NCBI RefSeq assembly: GCF_036898095.1
Contig: NC_090767.1
Location: 31,866,933-31,930,932, forward strand
Source: Palaemon carinicauda
Lineage: Eukaryota > Arthropoda > Malacostraca > Decapoda > Palaemonidae
DNA: 64,000 nucleotides
Direction: 5' to 3'
The notes under the pieces were generated by a model. The model was given only the letters and a program-made list of their open reading frames with translations, made no database searches and was not told the DNA's origin. Positions 13,641 through 24,389 of the stretch are shown one piece after another. Every line of letters begins with the position of its first letter. The stretch's first letter is position 1. The position numbers were made by a program, and so were the translations under genes.

Positions 13641-14490
13641 CAGAAATAAAAAAAAAAATGTGTAGCCTCTGTTCCAGACCTTTCTATGGAGAGTATAAAC
13701 TTGAGGCTAGCGGTTTTAACAGTAACTGAAACCATAAATCCAATGATAGGTTCTGCGAGATTTATAAGTTGGAAGAAGCTGCCCTCAACAAATCTTGAGT
13801 AGAACACATAACTGTGGGACATGCCACAAGACCCCTGAATAAACCAAACAGCTATGCAAAGGCAATATATTAAAGAGAATATATACTACAGGAGGCATCA
13901 AACCCATGTAGTGCTGCCACTAATTTCAAGAAAAGAAATACATCATCTAATGACAGAAAGGTTTTGCATGACAAGGTAAGCATATTGCCTTCTAAGGCTT
14001 TGTCTTGGTGTATTAAAACTGGGGCATTAACCCATTTCTGTACAACCTTCATCCCCCAATAGTAATAACATCTCTCAGGCCATATTCTTACCTGATTTGA
14101 TGTAGATTCCACATGAAACCAAGTTACCAGGTGCACCTGTAGTGGGGAAGGTCCAAAAACCTTATAACTCACCACCTACTAATTGGAAAACAGAGAGACC
14201 TCCATCTCTCTCACCCCTACCATAAGAAATATTAGAGTTATGATATCAAATAAATATGATCTTATGCCTGTTGATGTTTTTGATCAACCAGAAAACAGTT
14301 TAATTAAATCAGAAAGAGAAGTTGAGGTACACCATCCGCATCACAAATAGATAAAAAGGACAAAAATAAAATCATAAACCCAAAACCCAATTTATCAAGA
14401 CCCTTTCTAATAAAACCATCAAGAAAGAGCGTTAGATCAAAAATTGCTAATGGCATGCCATCATCTTAGAGTTCTTCCAAAAAATGAACC
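13640..14490. other. unassigned sequence upstream of a LINE fragment
   Basis: Lies directly upstream of the plus-strand LINE endonuclease fragment at 14.5 kb, where a gag-like ORF would be expected, but no zinc knuckle or RRM can be read. The minus-strand 101-residue frame at 13870-14175 (MVSYKVFGPSPLQVHLVTWF start) is not recognised. Confidence 0.35.
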
Positions 14491-14499
14491 ATAGTTTTT

Positions 14500-15430
14500 T
14501 TCCTTCAATTTGCAATGAAATTGTCAGGGTTTATGGGCCAATATGAAAAACTCAAACTCTTATTTCGTGAGCATTCCCCCATCATTGTATGTCTACAGGA
14601 GAGCAATCTTGACATATTAGCTATAGGACCCCATATGATCACCGAGTAGGGAGCCAAGTTATTCCACATATATCTTTGTTTATTCCTAAACCTCTGCAGG
14701 CAGTGGTTGTACAAATTGATATAGGGAAAAAATAAACAATCTACTCTCTGTACCTGCCTCCAAATGATAAGACATCGTATGATAATTTAGTAGAAGTGAT
14801 TCAATAGCTCCCTCAACCTTTTCTTTTACTTGGAGATTTGAATGGCTGACATCCCTTGTCGGGTGATGTTTTAGCAAACAGCTAGGACAACATTAAGTCA
14901 TCAATTGTGGAAAACAATGATGTCAGACTCCTTTATACAGGAGAGCCCATACATCCCATGTTCAGACAGGGACTTTGTCATGCATTGACTTTTCAATTGC
15001 AAGCTCTAACTAGCTTCTTGATTTTGATTGGTGAGCATTAGATGATTGTCATACTAGTGATCATGCACCAATCATTATAAACACCAACAAAGATTGCCAC
15101 GTTGAAATCTTAACAAGGCAGACTAAGTTAAATTTTGTGAGTTAAGTGAAATCGAGGGGAGTGCGGATCAGTTTGTAATCATTGATGATGCCAGAGACTT
15201 ATTGAATGGAACGCTCCATACAGCAGGAATAAATTTGATTCCCTAAACCACAAGATTATTCAAACGACGACCAGTCCCATGGTGGTCTTCCAAATTAACT
15301 GACTTCCACATAGCTACCAGCAAATCATTGACCAGGTTGCGTAGATGCCGTATGTAGGAAAATTTCATAAATGCTTCGTTGTTCTGTAAATAAAAAAATC
15401 TTTTAGCTATTATTCCGTAAATAATGGAGC
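14500..15430 (+). pseudogene. LINE endonuclease domain fragment
   Basis: A broken plus-strand frame starts near 14515 and reads CGLIGNYEKLKLLFREHSP, then IVCLQESNLD. This is the first strand of APE endonucleases ('WNxNGLRxNYEELKLLL', 'VCLQETxL') with the catalytic Glu in LQES. At about 14815-14850 LFFYLEI*MADIP corresponds to the LLGDFNAHHP region, now lost. At about 15225-15430 the reading RLFKRRPVPWWSSKLTDFHI matches the 'PVPWWTDEC' linker before the RT domain in Jockey/I-like elements. Many stops; RT is absent. Confidence 0.65.
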
Positions 15431-16640
15431 CTAACATTAGTAGGTCATGTTAAAGGGAAGGGGTTGCAGGCACAGGTTAATCATGTCACAGCAATTTAAA
15501 TTTAAATTCAAATTGCGGGTTCTAAGGATAGTTATCTCTTTCATACATTAATCATCTAATAGATTTTAAAAATCCTTTAATATTGTCATAACAATTTCTT
15601 ATTAATCATTATATTCAGACAAAAAACATCTATTCTGACAATAAATAAATCCAGCCTAAAAAAATTGCTGGTTCTATAAGGAACTTCTCTTTTTCTGTAC
15701 TCAAATGAGTTCGCCTATCCTACGAAAACACTTTAAAGTATAATTGTGATGAATAGAAAGTCACAGGCGATATCACTCATTTAAAAATACACGGAATATG
15801 TGAATAGGAAATCTCCCTATGTTCTTTCACTCCTTTAATTCATTGATTTATAAGAATGACTAAGAAATCCAATTGAAATTGTTGACAAATTTTGGATAAT
15901 TCTTTTAGAGATGATTTGAATTTATTGATTATTGCAGTCATGTTATTGAAGAGAGTAAGTTAAAGGGCTTCCTTTCCTTAGGGTTTCGAAGGTGAAGATC
16001 CTCATTCTGAATTAAAATCGGAAGGCAGAATTTAGAGTAAATAAGTTAATTTTTACACTGCTGCTTCTTTTCCCCTTTTAGCGGCATTGTCCGTAGATTA
16101 ATCACCCGTCCAGCATCTTACAACGGTTTCTAGGACGAAGACAGAAAAGCCCCTGATTGTGGGGCGGCTTTTCGGTACTGCCAGATTCCAAAGGGGAAAT
16201 TCAAAGATTTCATGTGGACTTAACTCTCTGGACAGGACACTAGTGTCAAAGGTTACAAACTGCAACATCCGATGTATCTTCTCTGATGGTGTGGTTGCAC
16301 TCATGTTCCCGTGGTCAGATCTGTCTTCCTTGCCTGTTGTAGAGAGGAGGTTTTTCGTGGAACCCGTTACCAACATATAATTCTAAGATCTTTCACACAC
16401 CTCAGCTTATATTTTTGAGCGTTGGACTTTGCTACTTTTTATGCGAGGTTGTAACCAGTTTGACACCATAAATGGAATACGTATTCAATTGAATATACAC
16501 TTGCTGTCTCTACAGTCTTTTCATTTCCGTTATCAAAAAAAATATATAATGAAATTGATAATGTCATCTAAAACAATAGAAATAATAGGTCTGGCTTTAA
16601 TTACACCATCATAAGATTTTACCACTAGTTGTGACTAGTC
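15430..16640. other. no gene recognised
   Basis: AT-rich. Overlapping frames at 16098-16380 on both strands (92 and 73 residues) are moderately GC-rich but match nothing I recognise, and no splice sites around them are convincing. Confidence 0.4.
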
Positions 16641-17440
16641 TATTTTCTCATAATACAGTTATCATTTATTGTAATTTACTTTTGAAGGCAATTATTGAAG
16701 GAGCACTGACTACATTCTTAGTGAGATCATTCCAGGGATTTACAACACGTATGCTAAACCTATTTGATCTTCTGACACTCAAAACATGTTCTCTTTTCTT
16801 TAATTTGTAGGTGTTTGTTCATGTGTTGTTGGTATTAAATTCAAAACAATCAATCATATTTAGTCTCAAACCCATGGATGATCTTACATACATAGATCAG
16901 GTCTCCTTGAAGTCTTCGTTGCTGGAGTGATGTAATTTATAGTCTCCTGCATCTTGTCTCATAAGGCAAACCAGTTTATTAAGGACAAAATTTAGTTATT
17001 CTCCTTTGGACTCCTTTCAACTTTATCAATGGCTTTTTTTAAGTATGGTGAACAACCCTAGGCAGCATACTCAAGGTGTGGACGGACCAAAGAACAGGAT
17101 AATTTGTGACACTTTCTAATATCCATGTGGGTGAAATTCCTAGGCCTACTCTATTAGCTTTAGCCTCTATGCTTCCAATATGTTGGAAAGGATTTAAATC
17201 CCTTGCAATGAGAATTTCCAGGTCTCTTTCACTTCCCGTTGATTAAATTTCTATACCATTCAGTTGGTAAGAAACTTCAGCATTCCCATATTCATTATGT
17301 ATTGAATGCTGTCAAACCCTTTTAACTCAAACTTGGAAGATTTTGAAGGTCTCTCTTCATATTCTGGATGTCTTCATCAGAGTTAAATCTAACAAAAATG
17401 TTTGCATCATCTGCAAACATCAAGGCAGGACATTCAAGTT
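16640..17440 (-). pseudogene. CR1-like LINE reverse transcriptase, 3' half
   Basis: Minus-strand segments in the expected order are LMFADDANIFVRFNSDEDIQ at about 17430-17360 (catalytic FADD box intact), CHKLSCSLVRPHLEYAA and GCSPYLKKAIDKVERSPKE at about 17110-17000, and KKREHVLSVRRSNRFSIRVV followed by NPWNDLTKNVVSAPSIIAFK at about 16800-16680. These correspond to 'FADDTKIF', 'SLVRPHLEYAVQxWSPYLKKDIDxLERVQR' and the C-terminal 'RVVxxWNxLPxxVVxAxSxxxFK'. Frameshifts and stops are frequent. The 5' half is missing and a (GA)n microsatellite follows directly at 17483. Confidence 0.8.
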
Positions 17441-17480
17441 CGTCTACTTCATTATTTATAAAAGACCAAAATTAAAGTTG

Positions 17481-17482
<2 letters not shown>

Positions 17483-17544
<62 letters not shown>
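17483..17544 (+). repeat. (GA)n microsatellite
   Basis: About 31 GA units directly beyond the broken end of the CR1-like fragment. Confidence 0.97.
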
Positions 17545-17546
<2 letters not shown>

Positions 17547-18015
17547 CAGTAGCATTTGGAAGGCATGATCTCTCACTTACGAAGGAGTTCTATGTCTAAT
17601 TATCAGAAGCTCAAAGGGACAGACGCAGAATATATACATCTCCCAAATACAATTCATGAATGAATAATGATTCGAAATATCACTGAAAATATAGGAGTGA
17701 TGAATTAAAAATTAAAAATAAAGAATATTACAATTACTTAATAATTGCAAATTATAAAGACTTCATTTTGCTAGCATCCTGATATTAGGATTTGCAATAT
17801 ACCATTGATGGTTGCAATGTAAGAGGAGGTTAAATAAGCTATGGCTGGTACAGTACATCGATTTTACCGAAAGTCAATAGTTCATTGAGTTTATGTTTTG
17901 GGTACATTAGTGTATTGTTTGTACATTTGCATATTACTTGAATACAAATATTATTAGATTAATATTGTCTGAAATAGGTTGACAGAAGACAAAAGGAAAC
18001 ACGAAATTAGTTACT

Positions 18016-18019
<4 letters not shown>

Positions 18020-18070
<51 letters not shown>
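18020..18070 (+). repeat. (CT)n microsatellite
   Basis: About 25 CT units. On the minus strand this is a (GA)n tract immediately 3' of the tRNA-SINE head at 18071-18134. Confidence 0.97.
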
Positions 18071-18072
<2 letters not shown>

Positions 18073-18134
18073 GACGAGAGATATTCGAATCCCCATCCAA
18101 TGAATGACTCGAGCAGTACCATTTCACCATAGGT
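18071..18134 (-). mobile_element. tRNA-derived SINE head with GA tail
   Basis: On the minus strand TATGGTGAAATGGTACTG gives a Pol III A box (TGGTGAAATGG fits TRGYNNANNGG). About 40 bases later GGGGATTCGAATA gives a B box. TCTCTCGTCAT and then (GA)n follow. The A-B spacing fits a tRNA-like promoter but no cloverleaf can be completed. I read it as a SINE head or tRNA pseudogene whose 3' end is the GA microsatellite. Confidence 0.5.
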
Positions 18135-18200
18135 TCTTCTTTAAACGTTTACAAGTTCACTAAATAGAATTTGGTTTATTCGATCACAATAAACAAATCA

Positions 18201-18201
18201 A

Positions 18202-18280
<79 letters not shown>

Positions 18281-18282
18281 TA

Positions 18283-18321
<39 letters not shown>
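18201..18321 (+). repeat. compound (ATT)n-(TAG)n microsatellite
   Basis: About 25 ATT units (18201-18275), a short TATATTAGAG link, then about 12 TAG units (to 18321). Confidence 0.97.
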
Positions 18322-18714
18322 AGGACATTACGTAAAGCCACAAAGATTGTTCTTAGTGGCCTTAATTTTAGCGTGACAATTGAGTTAAAAGGTTTACCCC
18401 GGACTAAATGACGTCCAGTATATTTGAAGCTATTGCTTAATGACTATTGGTGTTAGAAGCAGAGATTCTGGATCTTGATAAATACAAAATATGTTTTATT
18501 TTTATCATCACTACTGAAGACTTCTTCAGAGAACAAAGAAGTTACTTAAACTACACAAAGGATCGATTCTCAGGACGTCAAAGGTCAAATGACCTGACCT
18601 TTAAGACTCTCCACCAGAGATCAATATCCTCAAATCGGAAATTGATAAAACTCAATAAAAAACAACTTTATTTTATGATCCTTCTTTTCTTATATTGCTA
18701 GATTCTAAATTCTA

Positions 18715-18718
<4 letters not shown>
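18322..18718. other. no gene; possible nuclear-receptor palindrome
   Basis: No coding signal beyond an unrecognised 84-residue frame (18447-18701). AGGTCA-AA-TGACCT at 18582-18595 is a perfect inverted pair of nuclear-receptor half-sites spaced by two bases. In arthropods such palindromes can bind EcR/USP, but one site without a gene nearby is weak evidence. Confidence 0.3.

Positions 18719-18773
<55 letters not shown>
18719..18773 (+). repeat. (CT)n microsatellite
   Basis: About 27 CT units. A (GA)n tract follows about 150 bases later, so the two can pair as an imperfect inverted repeat. Confidence 0.97.
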
Positions 18774-18776
<3 letters not shown>

Positions 18777-18918
18777 ATTTGAAGTAAATTGCCAAATAGT
18801 CTTCTATTTGGAGTCTTGTATTTATGCGAAGATGTTACTAACATGATTTCCTTTTCCTACTATTCGATTCTTCCAAGTTGTCATGCAACGAGAATTGAGT
18901 CCAAATCGTCGCTTCCTC

Positions 18919-18919
<1 letters not shown>

Positions 18920-18983
<64 letters not shown>
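18920..18983 (+). repeat. (GA)n microsatellite
   Basis: About 32 GA units, complementary to the (CT)n at 18719-18773. Confidence 0.97.
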
Positions 18984-18985
<2 letters not shown>

Positions 18986-19268
18986 AAATCCTCAATGCTC
19001 CCTCACACTGATGACACAATGCAAGTTAGTGTTTTTTCTGTGTCTCCTCTCACAGGGCTACAACCAACAGCAATTAATCCAAAATATATTGCGTAGGCCA
19101 AAAGGATCAACGTTTCTCTAATCAGTTCCAAAGGAGGATTTAAATGCTTTGCTCAAGAACACCTGTTGGATGTCTTCTCTCTTTGGGAACAATAAGCAGG
19201 AGTCTCATTAGGGAGAGGAGTTCACTCACCCCTTTCATGGTCTATATTTGACCCAGTAATGAACTTAT

Positions 19269-19312
19269 GTCTTCTTCTTCTTCTTCTTCTTCTTCTTCTT
19301 CTTCTTCTTCTC
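19269..19312 (+). repeat. (CTT)n microsatellite
   Basis: About 14 CTT units with one TCT phase shift at the 3' end. Confidence 0.95.
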
Positions 19313-19744
19313 TTCTCCTACTATCTAAGAAAGAGACTTAATGTTAAGACAAACAATCAGTTTGTGTCTTATAGTGAACAATTCCCCTACGGTCAAATTT
19401 TCTTTGGTTTTGCTTAATTTTCAGTTTGAGAGGAGTTTTAGTGAAAACAGTAACTACAATTTGAATGTTCCTCTTAAGTCTACGAATTTACTTACTGATA
19501 TTTGGGAAGCTCAAACTTGGATGTTATAATGTTGTATTTTCTAAATATTGTGTTTTAAGATGAGATTCAAATCTCTGGAAAATCAGGATATTGCAATACC
19601 AAAGGTTGAAAAGGATGGCAGAACTAAAAATTAAACTGTAACAAAACAGTAACAAAGAATACAGGTTAAATGAAGCAATAAAAGTTTCCTTTTATTATTC
19701 ATTATACTCAGCTGTGTAGACTACGAATTTCCAACTAATCTCCG

Positions 19745-19885
19745 TTGCATCTTAGCTAAGGATGAAATTATTATCAATAAGAGCAGCAACAAAACTATTT
19801 TCCCGCGTCTGTGGGGAGAACCGAACACTGGTCTTTCTCTTCAAGCCAGTATGATGTTACCACTATACCACAAGACTCACTTGTG
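19745..19885 (-). mobile_element. tRNA-derived SINE
   Basis: On the minus strand GTCTTGTGGTATAGTGGTAA carries an A box (TGGTATAGTGG). About 35 bases later GTGTTCGGTTCTCC is a B box. It is followed by CACAGACGCGG and then GTTGCTGCTCTT... and ATCCTTAGCTAAGATG. The anticodon arm cannot form a 7-base loop, so it is not a working tRNA. The body (TTGCTGC, then a TCCTT-AGCTAAG motif) resembles a tRNA-headed SINE family I recall from decapod genomes; that link is from memory. Confidence 0.6.
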
Positions 19886-20033
19886 ATGGGTTAAATTTCA
19901 GGCGAACTATATTAGCAGGAGAGTTATGCTTCATGAGGGAGTGACTCGCAGTCCTAGATGGGACTTTCCCGGACAATATCATGTATCAGTCAGGGGAACT
20001 ATATATGTTGAGAGTAACTGTGTCTGATCAGTG

Positions 20034-20349
20034 TGTGAGGGTTCGAGATGACAGACCATACACAAATGATGCTTTATTTCTGACACGGGCAAATTACATT
20101 AACCTGTGCGGATAGCAAGGTAGCAAGGTGACTGACCGACCGCAAACAGGTGAAAAATGCGGGGCATTTATGTTTTCTACAGTTAACATTACAATAAATA
20201 TGAAAGCACACACTTGACATATAATAATGAAATGTACATAGAAATGAAGGACAGATGATTGCGCGCCGAACTGCATAGATAATATGTATAGAAAAATATA
20301 TAGTAAGATGATAATATTGCTGCAAGTATTGTAGGACGCTCTCCTTACA
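20034..20349 (-). repeat. gypsy 3' LTR
   Basis: 316 bases, the downstream LTR in the element's minus-strand orientation. It aligns end to end with 21407-21722 with many substitutions. A minus-strand AATAAA (plus 20073-20078) is a candidate poly(A) signal. The polypurine tract lies at 20350-20365. Confidence 0.9.
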
Positions 20350-20471
20350 ACTACTCCCCCACCCAAAACAATTATTAAAAGGGGAACATTTGAATGATTG
20401 TTTGAGAGAGATAAATAATAAACATAGGCGTTTTTAGTCTCCGTATCGAGACGGGGTTGTAGGTGTCCCCT

Positions 20472-21300
20472 TCATCGAAATACTAGCGCTGTAGGGTTAT
20501 TTTCTCCACCTTGTGCATCAGGCAGTTGCAAGATGCCGCGCCGGTGTTGCTGGTTACATTTTACTTGGACTGCGTCTGGGCGGCCTTCTTGTGTCTTCTG
20601 TTTTATTCTGGGGAGACACTCGTGGCACTGCCCTTGCTGCTTGTGTATGTTTTGCTCGTATTTTGTGTGAGAAGGCTTCAATCTGTCCACGGTCAACCAG
20701 TCTTCTGCTCTTTGGACCATGATCTTGAATGCCTTATTTGTCCTGTCCAGCGCACGATACGGCCCCTTGTGCAGACGTGAGAGTGGGGGACGGTGACCGT
20801 CTTGTCTGACAAAGTCATAAGGGAAGGTGTCCAGCGAGGCCGGCCTGAAATGTTTCGTCCTGTCCTTGTAAGTTTTGTGGCACAGCATGAATTTTCCTGG
20901 CCTTTCACGCAGCCTTGCCTGGCTGCGTGAAAGGTGTCTTTGGTGTCTGAAATGGAAGGGAATATCTCTCCAGGGACCACGAGGGTATCCCCATAGACTT
21001 TTTGCTAAAGATTCATCGCCGTTTGCTTTTGGAGCCGTTTGAAGGCCTAGGAGGACCCAGGGGAGTTGCTTGACCCAATGCTCAACCTTGCATTGGGACA
21101 TTAGTGCCTCTTTCAGGGACAGAAGGCTCCTTTCAGCATGCCGTTGGCTGCGGGATTGTAGGCAGTCGTACTGTGCAGGTGGGTCCCCATCAGGCGGGCG
21201 AGAAATGCCCACAGGTCCGAGATAAAGGCCGGCCACCTGTCAGTTGTCATGTCGTCTGGGACCCCAAAACGGATGAACCAGCATGAGAGAAGGTCTTGGG
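20472..21300 (-). pseudogene. Ty3/gypsy integrase fragment in the deleted element
   Basis: On the minus strand one frame (about 21280-21130) reads FGVPDDMTTDRWPAFISDLW, then ARLMGTHLHSTTAYNPAANG. This is the integrase core, with catalytic Asp in TDR where SDRG is usual. A frameshift after PAANG, just where the catalytic Glu should follow, moves coding into the 254-residue frame 21236-20472. That frame continues with VEHWVKQLPWVLLGLQTAPK, ending in FDTFPYDFVRQDGHRPPLSR-like sequence, KGPYRAL, NKAFKIMVQ, and DWLTVDRLKPSH at the end. The order matches metazoan gypsy integrase tails. The N-terminal zinc domain and first Asp are missing. It is non-functional. Confidence 0.8.
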
Positions 21301-21406
21301 CACAGGGGTGTTGATGGCGTTAAGGTGAATGGAGTTGCGAGCCCAAACAAGTTTTCTTTTTTTTTTTAAATCTCCATTGTAAGTCTGTTAGAGGAAACTC
21401 ACCAGT

Positions 21407-21722
21407 TGTTAGGGTTTGAAATGACAGACAATAGACGTGTGATGTTTTATTTCCAACATTGGCAAAGTCCACTGACCTGTGCGGACGACAATGTGGTAAG
21501 GTGACTGACTGACCGCGAACAGGCGAAAAATGCGGGGCATTTGTGTTTTGTACAGATATCATTACAATGAAAATGAAAGCCCACGCTCGACATCTAATAA
21601 TGAAATGTATATAGAAATGAAGGGCAGATGATTCCTGGGTCGGATTGAATGAATATATGTACAGAAAAATATATACAAAGATGATAATATTGCTGCAAGC
21701 ATTGTAGGACGTTGTCCTTACA
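21407..21722 (-). repeat. gypsy 5' LTR
   Basis: 316 bases, upstream LTR of the minus-strand element. It has the same termini as 20034-20349 and an AATAAA on the minus strand at plus 21446-21451. The candidate primer-binding site is at plus 21391-21404, two bases from the LTR edge. I cannot name the primer tRNA. Confidence 0.9.
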
Positions 21723-21878
21723 AGTGAATCACAGTCGTCTGAGATGGAGTTTCTTTTCTCTTCCTTCCGTCATTGGTCGAAGGAAAATATTCTCAAGTTA
21801 CCTTCTTTGTTTCCTTTCTATTTTCTCTTGCCTTTATTGCCTTAATTGCTTTGCTTCTGGGTGCATCTATTTTATAGT

Positions 21879-21883
<5 letters not shown>

Positions 21884-21947
<64 letters not shown>
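21884..21947 (+). repeat. (CT)n microsatellite
   Basis: About 32 CT units. The Leu/Ser frame around it is a translation of the repeat. Confidence 0.97.
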
Positions 21948-21948
<1 letters not shown>

Positions 21949-21949
21949 A

Positions 21950-22617
21950 AAAGCCGCAGTGAATAAGGGAAAAAAAGAATCCATAATTGCTGTCTTTTCT
22001 CTCTTTCTCTCTCTAAATCTAATATTAAAAGTTTATTAGCTAGTGTTCGTAAAAATAACTGTTCATTATAAAATCTTGTGACAGAATTTTCAAATAGTTT
22101 GAGCTTTTATTTACCTTTTAAGTATTTGTATTTTCTTTCATAATTATTCACAATAATCTTAAATTACACACTCAATATTATATATAAAGAATTAGTAATA
22201 ATTTACATACACAGTGAGAGAAGAAGGAATCAAAATTTTAAGAATATATTGATAGAGTTTATCCAATCTCAGCAAAACCCATTCACAGTTCTCTCGCTGC
22301 TCCCACAGTGAGAGGACCTCCTGCCAGTCGCTGCTGAGTTCCCGCAGCTTCGCTGTCTTGTGCTTTTGCCTGAAGATAGCTGCTTGCTATCTGCTGCTGT
22401 TGCCGCTCTCTCTGCATGCAGAGACCGCCGCTGCCGCTGTCCACGATTCCCGCCTGTAGAGGAGGCCTTGTTGCTACCCCTAATGTGTAGGCTGCTGTAG
22501 GGCACCTTTCAGCGCTACTAAGAAGGGCCTTGCCCTCAAAATACCGGCTGATATTCAGCCATTTTTATCAGGAAAATCAAAGACTTGTTAGGCTCTTTCG
22601 TCCTACAACTATCCTAA
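21950..22617. other. AT-rich then a GC-rich block, function unknown
   Basis: 21950-22260 is AT-rich without features. 22270-22520 is markedly GC-richer (CTGCTG, CCGCCGCTGCCGCTG) and opens a 78-residue minus-strand frame rich in Arg, Ser and Gly (22505-22269). I cannot match it to a domain. It may be unrelated sequence or the 5' untranslated part of the LINE that follows. Confidence 0.35.
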
Positions 22618-23098
22618 GTTTTCTTACAACTAACTGACCCTCCTCTGGAACATCTGGTAGCCATTGTGGGCTAAAAACTCCAGTTGAAACAGGGCTCAAG
22701 AGTCAAAACCTTCCCACTCTTGCTCTCTGTGGCATAGGGTCGCAAGGCTTGGCGCCTATAAACCATGGATAGGAGTTAATTGATAGGAGATTGGTAACCT
22801 GGCATAAATAAGCCAGTAATTAAAGTCACAAAAATAGTTTCAGTAAAATAGTATGTTGTCCAGTGTTATATTTACATCCCCAAAAGCATCCCCAAGTGCA
22901 GGAATTGACTACTAGTGCTTGGTAACCAGTAAGGTGGCTCCCCAGCTGCAATTTGGGGAGGCTAGTAAGTATCTACCAATAGGATAGATCGGGCTTCCAT
23001 GACTAATCGTTCTCTTTCAGATTTTGATATTTATTTATCTATCTTTAACTATAACTTTTTCTGGGACCTTAGGGCTTAAAGGGTTGGACAACCCAACC
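22617..23098 (+). mobile_element. probable 5' untranslated part of I-like LINE
   Basis: Non-coding sequence immediately upstream of the gag-like frame. At 23063-23095 it holds GGACCTTAGGG, then AAAGGGTTGGACAACCC. The same box recurs in the element's own 3' untranslated part (28188-28220) and in the LINE tail at 6245-6277. The 5' boundary is not defined. Confidence 0.45.
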
Positions 23099-24387
23099 AT
23101 GCACACTGTCTATTCTAACCCTGCAACTGCTGAACCAGGACTTCAAACAGGAACTGATGAAAGAAGGAAAAATACAACTGCTGATGAGAAGAGCATTGCA
23201 AAGAACTACTACCTTTGAGTAGTAGCTAGTAACTCTTCAGAGGCCTTCAAAGCCATAGCGGCCTTCGAACAGAAACATAAGAATCTTGAGATTATTGCCA
23301 AACTAAACCATCAAGGACAGTGGATGATCTTCACTAAGGATGCCAGAGCTCTCATTACGCTGAGAGCCACCTCTGACATACAGTTGAAAGAGCTCTGAGA
23401 GGAAGAAAAAATTTAGAAGGCTGTAGTAGTAGGCTACCCAGTTGACATGATGGAGAGCCAACTGACAAAACTGCCCAACATAACTGTGGAAGAAAGTATG
23501 ACAAACAAGGCTTGATACCTAACAAAGGCCATCCTTGTCACATTCAAGGTGCCACACCCCAAGAAAGTAGATATTTGGACTTTTGGCAGCTTCTGGGTAA
23601 AGAAGTATTACTCAGACCCCTAAGATGTTACAACTGCCAGAAGTTTGGTCACCACAAAGACCAATACCAGGCCGAATTCCCCACTTGTGCCATATGCAGC
23701 CAGAGGCACCCAACCCAGGACTGCATCGACAAGAAGGCAGCGGGCATACCTATATTCCCAAAATGCCCCAACTGTAGGAAAAATCACACTGCCATTGCTT
23801 GGGGATGTCCGAAAAGGGTTGCTAGGGTAATAGCAGCCATCCCCAAAGAAAAGAGAGAGGAGCTAAGAGGAAGAATGGCTCCCAAACCTTAGCCAAAAAA
23901 GAGATTCTACTCACAGGAGGAGTTAAGAAGAGGCCCTTCCAGGGCTAGATCCTCCTCAAGAGCCCCCACCACCACAGCTCAGGCTCCAAAACCCTTACCC
24001 AGAACCATCTTAATAAAGCCTACAGTTCTTAGGGAAAGGCTGACCGACCATGTCACACAGGCTGTGACAGGAAATTTCAGTGCTGACCATATTGCAGCCA
24101 GCATTAAGGATATGCTCTTGGGTTTCCTCTCCAAACCCAAGTCCTACCTCCCCTCTAACATTATCCAGGAGATCATCCCCCTTGTCACAACACCCATACC
24201 TTCCACTCCATCACCACTCTCACCCGATCCTTCCACATCCGCTTCATCAGAGCCTATCCCCATCATCTCTCTCACCTCAGCCACCATCACCTCATCCACC
24301 CTCACCTCATCCACTCCATCAAGAGAGGTTAAGGCAATTGTCTATGCCCCTAAGGATCCCAGACAATACTCTTCAACTTACACTTAG
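23099..24387 (+). pseudogene. I-like LINE ORF1 (gag-like, three zinc knuckles)
   Basis: Starts at ATG 23099 (MHTVYSNPATAEPG). The first part reads FEQKHKNLEIIAKL, FTKDARALITLRA, VVVGYPVDMMESQL, VPHPKKVDIWTFG and YYSDP in shifting frames with several stops. Around 23620-23810 come the zinc knuckles: RCYNCQKFGHHKDQ, FPTCAICSQRHPTQDC and FPKCPNCRKNHTAIAWGCPK. A Pro/Ser/Thr-rich tail (24190-24340) ends in a stop at 24385-24387, two bases before the ORF2 start. GYPxDM and a triple CCHC set are typical of I- and Jockey-group ORF1 RNA-binding proteins. Frameshifts, for example near 23610, make it non-functional. Confidence 0.85.
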
Positions 24388-24389
24388 GT

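Larger units (their letters stand above)
20034..21722 (-). mobile_element. internally deleted Ty3/gypsy retrotransposon with paired LTRs
   Basis: Two direct repeats of 316 bases bound 1057 bases of internal sequence. Both LTRs run TGTAAGGA...CCCT(A/C)ACA on the minus strand and so begin TG and end CA. The same four bases AGTG flank the whole element at 20030-20033 and 21723-21726, giving a target-site duplication. On the minus strand the 5' LTR is followed two bases later by TGGTGAGTTTCCTC (candidate primer-binding site). The 3' LTR is preceded by GGGTGGGGGAGTAGT (polypurine tract). Only part of integrase remains inside; gag, protease, RT and RNase H are gone. The LTRs differ at many sites, so the insertion is old. 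Confidence 0.9.

Noticed and set aside
19745..19885. Functional tRNA gene
   Set aside because: A and B boxes are present but the anticodon arm cannot form a normal loop, and the 3' side continues into a SINE-like body.
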